A DNA stretch of 64,000 nucleotides from Apium graveolens (taxonomy: Eukaryota; Streptophyta; Magnoliopsida; Apiales; Apiaceae): NCBI RefSeq assembly GCF_009905375.1, contig NC_133657.1, positions 1,550,001 through 1,614,000 of the forward strand, given 5' to 3'. How positions within the stretch are numbered: position 1 is the stretch's first letter; every line of letters begins with the position of its first letter. The notes below the pieces were generated by a model, which saw only the letters and a program-made list of their open reading frames with translations, did not search any database and was not told where the DNA came from. Shown in pieces: positions 1 through 9,804 of the stretch. A program made the position numbers and the translations under genes.

Positions 1-2
1 AG

Positions 3-884
3 ATGCTGACCTCTATCAACTCGCCTATTCCCTTTGCCATGTGGGGGATGGATATTCTAGGGCCTTTTCCTATGGCCACGGCACAAAGGAAATTTCTGAT
101 TGTAGCCATTGATTATTTCACCAAGTGGATTGAAGCCAAACCCTTGGCCAAAATCACTACTAAGCAGGTTGCACAATTCCTGTGGGAAAACATTATGTGC
201 CGATATGGAATTCCCCGTATCCTTGTCACTGACAATGGAACACAATTCAACAATGAGGAATTCAAGAAGTATTGTGAAGAAAATGAAATCGAGTTACGAT
301 TCACCTCTGTGGCTCACCCGCAAGCCAATGGACAAGCAGAGGTAGCAAATCGGATAATCCTGGATGGACTAAAGAAGAGGATCGAGAAGTCAAGAAATAA
401 TTGGGTAGATGAGATACTTCCAATATTATGGGCCTACAGGACTACTTGTAGAGTCACGACAGATGCAACTCCTTTCATGTTGGCATATGGGGCGGAAGCA
501 GTAGTTCCCGTGGAGATATCACATTCCTCTCCAAGGATTCAGGCTTTCGATGAGAAAGAAAATGAGGAAGGGCAGAGATTAGCCCTGGATTTAATTGATG
601 AAGTGCGAGATAAAGCACATGCAAAGATAGTAGAATATCAGAAAAAAGCTTCATTCTACTACAACCTAAGGGTTAAAGAAAGGTTTTTTAAACAAGGCGA
701 TCTAATCTTGAGGAAGATAGAAGCATCTGGTGTAGGACAAAAAGGGAAGCTTGCCCCGAATTGGGAAGGGCCGTACAGAGTCAAGAGTGTTCAGGGTAGA
801 GGAACCTACAAGCTGGAGACTATGGATGGTTTTGAAGTCCCGAGAACTTGGCATGCACAAAACCTGAAGGTTTACTATGTGTAG
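3..884 (+). CDS. Integrase domain of Tat-type Ty3/gypsy Pol, 5'-partial
   Basis: Open frame of 293 codons entering from the left edge; the first Met shown is internal to Pol and not a true start. This is the integrase that joins element cDNA to the host genome in the nucleus. The catalytic core is visible: Asp in WGMDILGPF (about residue 17), Asp in TDNGTQF (about residue 76), and Glu in ANGQAEVANR (about residue 113), spaced as expected for D,D-35-E. The C-terminal part (about residues 230-293) has the GKLAPNWEGPYRV block that normally ends Tat polyproteins, and the stop at 882-884 is probably the natural Pol end. There is no chromodomain. The frame is uninterrupted, unlike the other pol genes here, so this copy may be fairly young, though upstream integrity is unknown. 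Confidence 0.9.
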   Translation: MLTSINSPIPFAMWGMDILGPFPMATAQRKFLIVAIDYFTKWIEAKPLAKITTKQVAQFLWENIMCRYGIPRILVTDNGTQFNNEEFKKYCEENEIELRFTSVAHPQANGQAEVANRIILDGLKKRIEKSRNNWVDEILPILWAYRTTCRVTTDATPFMLAYGAEAVVPVEISHSSPRIQAFDEKENEEGQRLALDLIDEVRDKAHAKIVEYQKKASFYYNLRVKERFFKQGDLILRKIEASGVGQKGKLAPNWEGPYRVKSVQGRGTYKLETMDGFEVPRTWHAQNLKVYYV

Positions 885-1799
885 GGCAGTTGGATACGAT
901 TCTCACTTGTCATGATGGAGAGTAGGTTGAAAAGCACCTTGAAGCTTTGCTTAGGATTTATATGTCTTATTATGAAGTTTATTAAGACTTGTGTAAGGGA
1001 TGAATCCCAAACAATTTTTGAAGCTCAGAGAATTTTACGAAATATGTTTGAATCTCTATGGCATGGCAATTAAATTAGATGCATGATATGAAAGCCCTAT
1101 AAAAAGGCCCAATTCAAAAAAAAAGGTTAAAACTTGTTGGGCCTGGAAGTATGTCAAGCCCAGATAAGGGCCCCAAATATTCAAAGCCCAGCACCCGGGG
1201 TCCAAAAATTGGAAGAAAATATATATGAGTATTATCTTCAAAAACCAGAAATAAGTCCCAAATCCAAAAAGGATTTGGATAAATGAAGGCCCAAAAATAA
1301 GGCCTAATCCTACTTGAATTAGAAAAAAACCCAGTATAGGGATCAATAAATCAAGCCCAGGGTCAATACTGAGTGCCCAATTAAAGATCAAAGCCCAGAA
1401 GGGCCCAAGTTGAAACCCAATACAAGGTTTCATAAATCTAGCCCAGGTTTAGGGCAAAGATCAACCCAATAAGAGGTAAGCCCAGAAAAGGGCCCAATTA
1501 GCTGAAAATTAAATGGCCCCAAATTAAAGACCAATTTAGGGTGGACCAAAGAAGCCCAGTTAAAAGTAAGGGGCCTAATACAAAAAGCCAGTCAAAAAAG
1601 GGGAAGGCCCAAGGTAAAGGCCTGGTTTGGAAAAGGCTCAGGGTCAAAAATAAAGTACCCATAAAAGAATTCAGGCCCAAATCTTAGGCTCAAATTTGAG
1701 ATTGGAAAAAATCCAGCCCAGACTTAGGGCCCAAATCAAATATATGGAGTCACAGAAAGTAATATATCCCAAATCCCAGACCCAATTCGATCAGGTTTC

Positions 1800-2660
1800 A
1801 TGTTGTATTCATCGTCGAATTAGTTAAGATCGAAAAGGCTTCGACCAAGGCTAGAAAAGGAGGTTAATTCGGTCAAAAATATTTATCAAGACCAAAATGT
1901 TCCTGAGGAAATAATCATGCCCAGTTGACAACCCAAGTGTTTGAAAAGCCTTGTATGAATCCCACTTGATTTTTAGGAAAAAAGGGTGAAAAGAAGCCTA
2001 GCTAAATTTTTGGCCCAAATTGAAAGCCCAGAGTTGGGAGCCCAATTAAAAGGCCTGTGGAAAAGATGGTCAATAAGAAGCGAGCCCAGAAAAGGGCCTA
2101 TATAATTAAAAGTGGGAGGCCCAGGATAAGGCCCACTATATTTTAAAAAAACAAAAAAAAAAAAACAAAACAAAACCCAAGTTTTAGCCCAGCATTAGGG
2201 GCCTAAATCCAAGTATGTACAAAAATTTATGCAAATGATCTTGACCTATTCGACCAGAAAACACAAAGAAGTCCAGGTCGAATGGCTTGAGCTCGAAATC
2301 AAGTCGATCAGGGTTGAAAAAGAGGCTTAATTCGACTAGAAATGAGACCCATTCGACCAAGAAACATGAAAGATTCCTGGTCGAAATCATTGAGGTCAAA
2401 ATTCTGTCGACCTGGGCAACAAAAGATGGCTAATTCGGTCAAAAATGAAGATCCTGACCGAAAGGGACGAAAATCCTGGTCGAAAATTTCCTAGTCGACA
2501 AAAAAAAAAAAAAAAAAAAAAGGGGAAAAAATCCTGGCCGAAATTCGACCAGGACTTCTGCTCGAAATACTCCTGCTCGAAAGGCTGTCGACCAGGGCAA
2601 TATGGAGGTTAATTCGACCAGGATCCTGGTCGAATGGATTCCTGGTCGAAAATTGTATAA
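1800..2660. repeat. Dispersed inverted motif CTGGTCGAA / TTCGACCAG in the TE1 3' UTR
   Basis: By eye there are around 15 or more copies or near copies of CCTGGTCGAA or its complement TTCGACCAGG, in both orientations, with drifted forms such as TTCGGTCAA and CTGCTCGAA. Two adjoining inverted copies form a perfect 24-bp palindrome at 2612-2635, centred on GGATCC. Spacing is irregular, so this is not a simple tandem repeat. Confidence 0.8.
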
Positions 2661-2734
2661 AAAAAAAAGGAAGAAAAAAGAAAAAAAAGAAGGAAGAAAA
2701 AATCCTGGAAAATTACAAAAAAATAAGGAAATTC

Positions 2735-3165
2735 CTTAAAATAATTTCTGAAAAATGTTAATATTTTCAGAAAATTAGGGAAAAAATCCAGAAATTAAGG
2801 ATAAATCCCAGAAAATTAGGGAAAAATCCCAGAAATTAGGGAAAAAAATCCAGAAATTAAGGATAGATCCCTGAAAATTAGGGAAAAATCCCAGAAATTA
2901 GGGAAAAAATCCAGAAATTAAGGATAAATCCCAGAAAACTAGGGAAAAATCCCAGAAATTAGGGAAAAAATCCAGAAATTAAAGATAAATCCCAGAAAAT
3001 TAAGGATAAATCCCAGAAAATTAAGGATAAATCCCAGAAGATTAGGGAAAAATCCAGAAATTAGGGAAAAATCCCAGAAAATTAGGATAAATCCCAGAAA
3101 TTAAGGGAAAAATCCAGAAATTAGGGAAAATCCCAGAAAATTAGGGAAAAATTCCTGGAAATTAA
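2735..3165 (+). repeat. Tandem array of ~20-bp units in the TE1 3' UTR
   Basis: Some twenty imperfect units alternating GGGAAAAATCC, CAGAAATTA and GGATAAATCC-type segments. Units differ by single-base changes and by one- or two-base length changes, as expected from replication slippage. It ends shortly before the polypurine tract. No coding potential. Confidence 0.85.
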
Positions 3166-3286
3166 GATAATTTCTGAATAAAAGGAAGATTCATTGTAAA
3201 TGTGTAGGTCGCTCCACACTTTACGCAAAAACGAAACCCTGAAAGGGAACGAATAACTTCTGCGAAACCTAATCAATGTTTCCCAA

Positions 3287-3301
3287 AAGTTGGGGGGCAA
3301 A
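3287..3301 (+). promoter_or_regulatory. Polypurine tract of TE1
   Basis: The purine-rich run AAGTTGGGGGGCAAA lies directly before the LTR start TGATAGGG. This is the position and composition of a plus-strand priming site. Confidence 0.8.
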
Positions 3302-3848
3302 TGATAGGGATAAATAAGTCCTGATTTTATAATTAATGGGCTGATAGGCCCAATAATAAGATGTATAATATTCAGACCAGAAAGGTTAAGCCTGATGGAC
3401 CAGATCAGGCCTGGTGGAATAAAAAAGGCCCAAAAGCCCTGATTATTAATTAATTTCGTAATTAATTAATAAGGGAAAAATCAGCTGTTGAGAAGAGTCC
3501 TGATAAGGATATAAATCCTTATAGATAAGCCCCAAGGGGACCTAAAAGGATAAGGAATCAGTTTCCTACTATCTAGGACTCCAAAGTCCATTCTAATTAT
3601 GAGACTTGCCCACCAAGTCTCCTATACCAAGTCCAATTCAAGGACCACCAACATCTATATAAGGGGTCTCACCCCACAGATCAGAACTACGTTTTTTGAC
3701 TTGATCCTTGGCAATCAGCAAGGTACGTAGGCATCTTGTTAAGGCAGATTGAGTCACGAAACACAAGAGTAGTCAAATCGAGCCTCGAAGCTCACGTTCC
3801 TTAGTATTAAGTACAGCAATTATATATATTAGTTTTTAATCCATAACA
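3302..3848 (+). repeat. 3' LTR of TE1
   Basis: Starts TGATAGGGATAAATAAG right after the polypurine tract. The proposed end is ATCCATAACA at 3848, giving about 547 bp. The start is well supported; the end is less certain because the partner LTR is outside the window. A TATA-like CTATATAAGG lies at 3655-3664, about 190 bp before the end, as expected for the U3/R boundary. Confidence 0.65.
3655..3664 (+). promoter_or_regulatory. TATA box of the TE1 LTR
   Basis: CTATATAAGG followed by GGTCTCACC; the only good TATA match in this LTR and correctly placed for element transcription. Confidence 0.55.
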
Positions 3849-4321
3849 AATATAAATTATGTAAGATTTTGACATCACCGGAGATGCTCCATGCATTATT
3901 AAAAAACAAACTTGATATCGTTAAAAGGTATTTATTAACGTTATGTTATTAAGAGTAAAAGGAAATAATAAATATTATACAATAACATAATAGTTAATTG
4001 TGAAAGAAAATAAAAAGAAACGGCGGAAACATGTTTACGTTTCAAATATTCAATATTCTAGGTGTATATATTCAAAATTCATTTGAATCCCATAAACAAC
4101 ATTTGTCAATACAAGTAATATATATTCTTGTCCTTAATGAAATAGTAAACATATTCTTTTTTTCCAAACAAAGATGCACATATTTGTTAACAAAGTTGTA
4201 ACTATTGAAACCAAATTTTATTACCTCAAATAACTTAATGTCCTTTGAGAATATATATATATATATATATATATATGCAAGTAAGAGGATGATGATTCTA
4301 AAATTATACACAATCAGTACA
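3849..4321. other. AT-rich spacer upstream of the S-protein gene
   Basis: No gene, repeat family or RNA gene recognised. It includes the 26-bp (AT)13 microsatellite at 4251-4276, about 45 bp upstream of the chosen start codon. The promoter of the downstream gene should lie here, but no single TATA box can be picked out of so AT-rich a background. Confidence 0.5.
4251..4276. repeat. (AT)13 microsatellite
   Basis: Perfect AT dinucleotide run immediately upstream of the S-protein homolog. If translated in the gene's frame it gives a Tyr-Ile run, a reason not to place the start codon upstream of it. Confidence 0.9.
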
Positions 4322-4792
4322 ATGAGTAGAGTAAGGTCAAAACACTCTAGTTCAATGTGGATTTATATTTTAGTATCAACTCTTTTTTTCACAACATGTT
4401 TTTCAAAAATTCATGTTCATATTACCAGCCATCTCCCCAAGAACTCATCTTTCTTAATATCTTCCTTGCTCCTTCACTGTAGATCAGGCGATGATGATTT
4501 AGGGTATCATTCTCTAAATTTCAAAGAATTTTATACATGGAGTTTTCGAATAAATATTTGGCACACCACTCTATATTACTGTGACTATTGGTGGGCAAAC
4601 AAGCATGCAGCATTTCATGCTTTTGATAGTAATATATGGGGTACAGTACCACCACCTGGAGAGACTGGTGGTGAACATTACTATTATCACGTTGAAGTTG
4701 ATGGCTTTTATTTCTTGTTGTGGAATGTCCATACTAATACATCTTCGTGGAAGCGAGTTCATGATTGGGATGATATATGGTCAATGAAATGA
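4322..4792 (+). CDS. S-protein homolog (plant self-incompatibility S1 family), secreted
   Basis: Intact single-exon frame of 156 codons. The frame stays open upstream to 4205, but that extension translates the AT microsatellite, so the Met at 4322 is preferred. Residues about 11-24 (MWIYILVSTLFFTT) form a hydrophobic signal peptide. The mature part shows the S1/SPH signatures: a VHIT-type first strand, LHCRSGDDDLG, YTWSFRINIWHTTLYYC, WWANKHAAFHAFD, then VDGFYFL and a W-containing C-terminus. The family comprises small secreted proteins; the founder is the poppy stigma S-determinant, and most homologs have no known function. Only two family cysteines are obvious (HCRS and YYCDY); the usual later pair near the HYYYHV segment appears to be replaced by Tyr/His, so disulfide pairing may differ. 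It is the only non-transposon gene supported in this window. AATAAA-like sites lie downstream near 4838 and 4957. Confidence 0.85.
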   Translation: MSRVRSKHSSSMWIYILVSTLFFTTCFSKIHVHITSHLPKNSSFLISSLLLHCRSGDDDLGYHSLNFKEFYTWSFRINIWHTTLYYCDYWWANKHAAFHAFDSNIWGTVPPPGETGGEHYYYHVEVDGFYFLLWNVHTNTSSWKRVHDWDDIWSMK

Positions 4793-5331
4793 CTAATTTA
4801 ACTTATTCAAAATTATATTATAATTTTAATCTTATTAATAAATCTCAAGTGTCACTACATAATCTGAAATTCATGTTTAAAATAAGTCTTGTAGTAAATT
4901 CTACTTTATTAGTTCGTGTTATAATTTTATTTTATTTTTATAATTTGGTGGCTGTATAAATAAATTTTAAGAATTTAAAGGATTCCAATCATATTTCTTC
5001 TATATTTTCAGTTTAATGATTTTATATTAAATTTGATAGTTTGGGGGTTATATAATTAATTTTTAAGAATTTCAATCATGTCTCTTCTATATCAACTACC
5101 AACGTTAGATAAATGAGGGATAAAAAGGTCTTCCTCACATAATAATATACATATAATGATTTTATCAAACATAATATACATTTGATATATAAATATATTA
5201 CATGTATATGTATACACAATTGATCATTTAGTTCTTTGGTATTTTTTTCTCATATTACCATTCTTATGATTTTTTCATTAAAATCATGTATGCAAGAAAA
5301 ATGTACTATATAAATGTATACATATTAATTG
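4793..5331. other. AT-rich intergenic spacer
   Basis: No feature recognised apart from possible polyadenylation signals of the preceding gene. Composition resembles the sequence upstream of the gene, so this is probably the remaining original locus between TE1 and TE2. Confidence 0.5.
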
Positions 5332-6949
5332 TGGCGCCCTCCAAACCCGGGTCAGAAGTTTGGGGTCCACACTCACACACCTTATTAATAACCTGCTTAT
5401 AACAATGATAAAGATAATAATAATGATATGCAGTGACCCTACTTACCAACTACCACGGACCGCACAGGTTAAAGTATGCACACAAGCCAAACACACACTT
5501 ATATTACAAACCGTTCAAATCCCAACTATTCCAACTCAACACTGAGTATTAAACATTATTACAAACTTTTTACAAACTTAAATTATTCCAAAAGAAGCCT
5601 ACTAGCTCAGCTCGAACAACCTGAACCCCTAGCTCTCGCGCTGGACTGGGGATCCTCGGTACCAACCGGTTCCTTTTTAACTGGAAAGAATATAAACAAC
5701 ATCGCACAAATGAGCTAACTAGCTCAGATGGTCACAATGACAAAACTTAGAATGATGATCATCAGGTAAATATGGTTATGATATCAAGTGAACAATGGAT
5801 TATAATTTAGAATTGGATATTATATTTTCATTTTAAAAACCAAGGTTAGGCTGCTGATCAGTCACGCACTACCCCGAGAAAAGCATACAGCACTGCTCTA
5901 GCTACTGGATCCAAGGCACACATTGGCCTAACTTGACCATTATATGGTCTGACCACGAATCTGGTCTACAATTTTATAAAAACAATCCAATTCTACCATA
6001 ATAACAGAATAAGCAGTAATAAACAATAAACTGGATCATTAACAACATTGGACGTTCAATAATGAAAATGGTTTCAATCTGTATAAAGATCAATATGGCA
6101 TTTCCAAAGCTTGGCTGTTAGGTAATGCAAGAATTGGATAACAAAGGAATCAACATTTCAGGGTTCCAAGGATTTGGTCTTTCAAAGCATAAGATACAAT
6201 GGTTTAAATGTGTAAGCAATCTGGTTCAGTGTTTAATATTTAGTATGTATGTATTTGTGGAGTAGTATCGTATATTTGAGGTTCGTATTTGGGTATACAA
6301 CAATCAATGGTCTAGAAAGAATCAGGTTTACGGCTCAAGATCAATAACTGGAATCAAGGTTTAGGGTTCAGTGCTTCAAAGCACTTGCAATATAAAACAG
6401 GAATATCAATCACTACAATATCTCGAGAAAGTTCAGAACACTTGCCTGGTACTAGCTTACTACACTGCACTTGCTCTTAATTACCACTGTCTTACTCCTT
6501 GACTATCTGTTTCCTTTTCCTACGCCTTGCCTCTTCTGCTCACATATCATAAGCATCTATCAATATTTAACTCATACGATTCTATTCGACACATACTTCT
6601 ATCTACCCTTCGTTTCACCCAAATCCGATTAACGGATTGAAAGTTACGCAATAAACAAATAAACATCGAATATATAAATCGACAGTTAACCAACAAGTCA
6701 TATATAACACATAACACGTCACATAATCAGTGGTATATCATTTATAAAGAAGTCTCGGGTCATAAATAGGCTTTCGGATATTTAAAATGATTTTTAAAAC
6801 ATTTTTCGGAATTAAAACAGATCGTTGAATCAAGTTTGAAGTAGTAAACAGGGTTCGGTTGACCAATTCTGGCTTCAAAACAAATTCATAATAATTATCG
6901 AGCCTTGAAAACAATTTTAAATAATATTTTAAAGCTCGAAACTATTTTT

Positions 6950-7110
6950 CGGAATTTTTAAATCATATTTAAATAATTAAATCTAATTAAATAATTAATT
7001 AAAATCAATTAATAATTAATTAAATCAATTAATCAATTAATTTTCGAATGAATTGGCTAATTAATCAATGAAAAATTAACTGAAATTAATTAACTAATTA
7101 ATTCAGATTT
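6950..7110. repeat. AATTAATT-rich low-complexity tract in TE2
   Basis: Runs of TTAATTAA/AATCAATTAA, highly self-complementary. The same tract occurs inverted in the TE7 LTR at about 39470-39600, so it is part of this LTR family rather than local slippage. Confidence 0.75.
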
Positions 7111-8113
7111 ATTTTTGAATTAAATATAATTTTTGGAATTAAAATAATAATTTTTGGAATTTTCAGAAATTAAAATCGAATTTTTATAATTAAAATAAAT
7201 AGGAAATATGATTTTTGAATATTTTTAAAACAGGAATCCAAAATTTGCAAGTTCTGGAAATCTCAGGGACCTAACTTCATCGTTTTTAAAACTACGGGTA
7301 CTAAACTGCAATTTTGACAGGGGTCGCCGGAAAAACTTTGGGGATGGCCGGAGAATGTGTTCCCGGCATCCTCACCCCACCACAAGCTCCAGATATGATA
7401 TTCAGGCAATCAGGAATTGATTCATGCAATCAAAACTCATAAATCATCCCTGTCCTGGCCGGAAAATGGACAAGAACATCGCCGGTTTCCGGCGAACATC
7501 GCAAATCTTCAAAACACAACTCTCTTCGATTCACTAATCCTCTGTTAACGAGCTATATACCAATCGATTGCAAATTTTATAAGGAACACAACCCACTATA
7601 AATCAACAGCTAATAACCCCTAAATCAAAAAGGCCCAAATTTCAATTGAAAACATTCATACGAGTTATAAACCCTAATTCCAAAATTCGAAATCAAACTC
7701 AATTTTGAACATGTTATTGAACTCCAAATCAGACATATGATATATGAAAATCATCAGGAAAATAAGCTCTACAACATGCAAGCATCAAATCATACAAACA
7801 ATCAGCCGAATAAAAATTCATATTTTTAATAAAATTAATTCAAAAATAAATAATTTTTCAGAAAATAAACCTTGATTTCTGCAGTGATTTGGAACACACA
7901 ATCTGATAGAACACCTCAAGACCTTCGGATTGAGTACTCGAGCTTTTCAAACGGACTCCGGTAACACCTCCGATTGTTGGTTTGATTCTCAGAAAGGTTT
8001 ATGAATATATGCATTTTCTCTGGAAATTTATATAATTACTGACTGCAAAAGATTTTTGATACGAAATAAAATACGGTAAAGGCTATTTATAATTACGGAA
8101 AATTAGTATCCCG

Positions 8114-8425
8114 TTGGATCATTCCGGATATAAAACGGTACGTTTATTTGTAAAAACTGATCCAAACGGTATCGGTTTTTGGGACAGTTATCCAAACCAG
8201 TACAATTTGTACTGCGGTCTTGGTCTCAGCGCCTGGTTACACGTATTACGAGGTGATAATTGGGATAGTTTAATAAAAAGCTCCCGTTTATCGAAAATAC
8301 GAGTTTTATTGATTTACCGAAACGAATATTGTATCGAAAATGTTGCGTCGGGACCCGCGCAGGACAAACGGTACACCGGATCGAAAAAGTCGAAACATGG
8401 AATATGCTCGGAATATTACAATTAG
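8114..8425 (+). other. Open frame antisense to the TE2 LTR (103 codons)
   Basis: Runs opposite to the element's own direction. The frame is also open at 38181-38459 (minus) in the TE7 LTR, with the same Met start and roughly 14 differences over 92 aligned residues. No known domain is recognised. It may be a chance frame in a conserved LTR segment; confidence that it encodes a working protein is low. Confidence 0.3.
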
Positions 8426-8771
8426 GTTAGGAAGGAGTTCTCTGAAGAGTTTCGGGTTCCAAAAACATAACAACGGATGACGTCGGTTGGTTCCCGTTTT
8501 TATAAAATAGATTTTAAATACTCGGAAAAAGATTTTATAAATTTCATATGATTCTTATAAATTCATAAGTCAACATAAAAATAATTAGGAAGATATGACA
8601 ATTATCTATATTTTATTTTGGACATATAAAAATTAAAATACTCAATTAATAATATTTTTGAACATCCAAACACATTTAACACTTAACAAATAATTCACAG
8701 AATAGATACTGAACACATATATTAATTATTTATTAGCAAAAATAATTACACGACATATCCCGGATATTACA

Positions 8772-9229
8772 TTGATGAGAAGACAAATTAGAACTTACTT
8801 AAGTTTGAATTTCATTGATCATAAATTCATAAATTTCCCATTTTTCATGAAATTAAGGTTCCTTACAATAGTTATTAGGATTATTGTGAAGACCTTAAGG
8901 GTTCTCAGTGAAGTTGATTATATATAGTAGAAGACTTAACAGTATTTTAAAAATATTATAGTATGAAGGCCTGAGAGCGGAACTAGTCGTATATGAATCG
9001 GACCATTGCACTAGGCGTCAGTGATCCGTGAAGGAAAACTAAGTACCGACTACCATTAGAAGAATTGTTAAGTGATGATCGTATCTAAATATTAAGGTTA
9101 TATGGTTTATACAAAGACTCGGAGAGAAGACATGAAGACATGACTGTTAAAGTGTTAAAGTGCTCTCTATAAACTAACTAAAAGTGAAGACAAAGTGCTC
9201 TCTATAAACTAACTAAAAGTGAAGACAAG
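8772..9229. other. Unassigned spacer between TE2 and TE3
   Basis: No gene or transposon domain recognised. It contains the tandem duplication at 9157-9226. It may be remaining host sequence or the decayed 5' part of TE3. Confidence 0.45.
9157..9226 (+). repeat. 35-bp exact tandem duplication
   Basis: Two identical head-to-tail 35-bp copies (9157-9191 and 9192-9226), each starting AAAGTGCTCTCTATAAAC. No divergence between them, so the duplication is recent relative to the surrounding decay. Confidence 0.92.
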
Positions 9230-9297
9230 TCGAACTTAGAGTTGAAGAAAAACCAAAGGAGAAAGATGGGAGAAAGAGCCATTATAAAGGAAAGGCT

Positions 9298-9804
9298 ATG
9301 ATTGCAAATTCTGATACTGAGTCATCAAATACTGATGATGACTCAAACTCTGATAACTACTCAGACACTAAAAGTGATCATGGAAATGATGAAGAAATTC
9401 TACTAATGGCTGCTCTCTTAGTTAAAAGCTTCAGAAAGATGGCCTTCAAAGATTTCAAGAAAGGAAAGAGGTTTTCCAGAAGAGGCTCAAGTTCCTCAAA
9501 GTCTGATAAGAGGAACTATAGGAAGAATGATGAGAAGGAGTCAAAGTATGGGAAAATTGACAAGTCAAAGATAAAGTGTTACAAGTGTGATGGAGTTGGA
9601 CACTTTGTAGCTGATTGCAGAAAGCCAAAAGCTGAGAAGAAACAAGGTTTGATCACAAAGAAGAAGAATTGGGATGATACATCAGAATCTGATGAGGGTG
9701 TCAACTATGTTCCCATGACAAATGCTGATAGTGAACTTCAGACTACCGAGATGAATGTACCTCAACTGCTCTTTCTTTTAATACTGATGATATATGTTAA
9801 TTAA
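9298..9804 (+). pseudogene. Gag C-terminal part with CCHC zinc knuckle (TE3)
   Basis: A 168-codon frame. It begins with a Ser/Asp-rich segment that aligns with TE8 Gag around 47040-47120, then a basic region, then a canonical CX2CX4HX4C knuckle, CYKCDGVGHFVADC (about residues 94-107), which binds RNA in the Gag nucleocapsid part. The N-terminal capsid-like part present in TE8 (46348-46930) is missing, so this is a fragment. The Met at 9298 is internal to the ancestral frame. The Ser/Asp-rich part is encoded by repeats of the TTCTGAT motif discussed for TE8. Confidence 0.75.

Larger units (their letters stand above)
885..3301 (+). other. Long 3' UTR of TE1, repeat-rich
   Basis: About 2.4 kb between the Pol stop and the LTR with no credible gene. 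It falls into three blocks: GGCCCA/AGCCCA-rich sequence (about 1080-2200), a block rich in CTGGTCGAA and its complement (about 1800-2660), and a tandem array of about 20-bp units (about 2735-3165). Several open frames on the minus strand reflect the biased composition. A 23-A run lies near 2500. Confidence 0.75.
1..3848 (+). mobile_element. TE1: 3' part of a Ty3/gypsy Tat-lineage LTR retrotransposon
   Basis: The window opens inside the pol gene of this element. In order come integrase (3-884), a repeat-rich 3' UTR of about 2.4 kb, a polypurine tract and a 3' LTR. A Tat assignment fits the integrase style, with no chromodomain and a C-terminus ending in the PRTWHAQNLK-type motif, and the very long 3' UTR typical of Tat/Ogre elements. 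The 5' half lies outside the window, so target duplication and LTR divergence cannot be judged. Confidence 0.85.
5332..8771 (-). mobile_element. TE2: solo LTR, same family as the TE7 LTR
   Basis: The left end TGGCGCCCTCCAAACCCGGG and right end GGATATTACA are the reverse complement of the ends of the TE7 5' LTR (37802-41245), and lengths nearly agree (3440 against 3444 bp). Matching blocks are easy to see throughout, for example the AGCTAACTAGCTCA stretch near 5711 and the AATTAATT-rich tract near 6960-7110. No internal region follows on either side, so this is a solo LTR left by LTR-LTR recombination. A clean 5-bp duplication is not visible (left AATTG, right TTGAT). Confidence 0.88.

Noticed and set aside
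1056..2399. Four minus-strand open frames of 60-125 codons in the TE1 3' UTR
   Set aside because: They translate GGCCCA-rich repeats into low-complexity Leu/Phe/Gly sequence, carry no domain and lie antisense within the UTR.
4205..4321. Upstream extension of the S-protein frame as its true N-terminus
   Set aside because: It translates the AT microsatellite and pushes the signal peptide about 50 residues inward; the Met at 4322 places it normally.
5332..8771. TE2 as a full element or an independent gene region
   Set aside because: Both ends match one LTR of TE7 and the lengths agree, with no PBS, PPT or pol; a clean 5-bp duplication was sought but not found.
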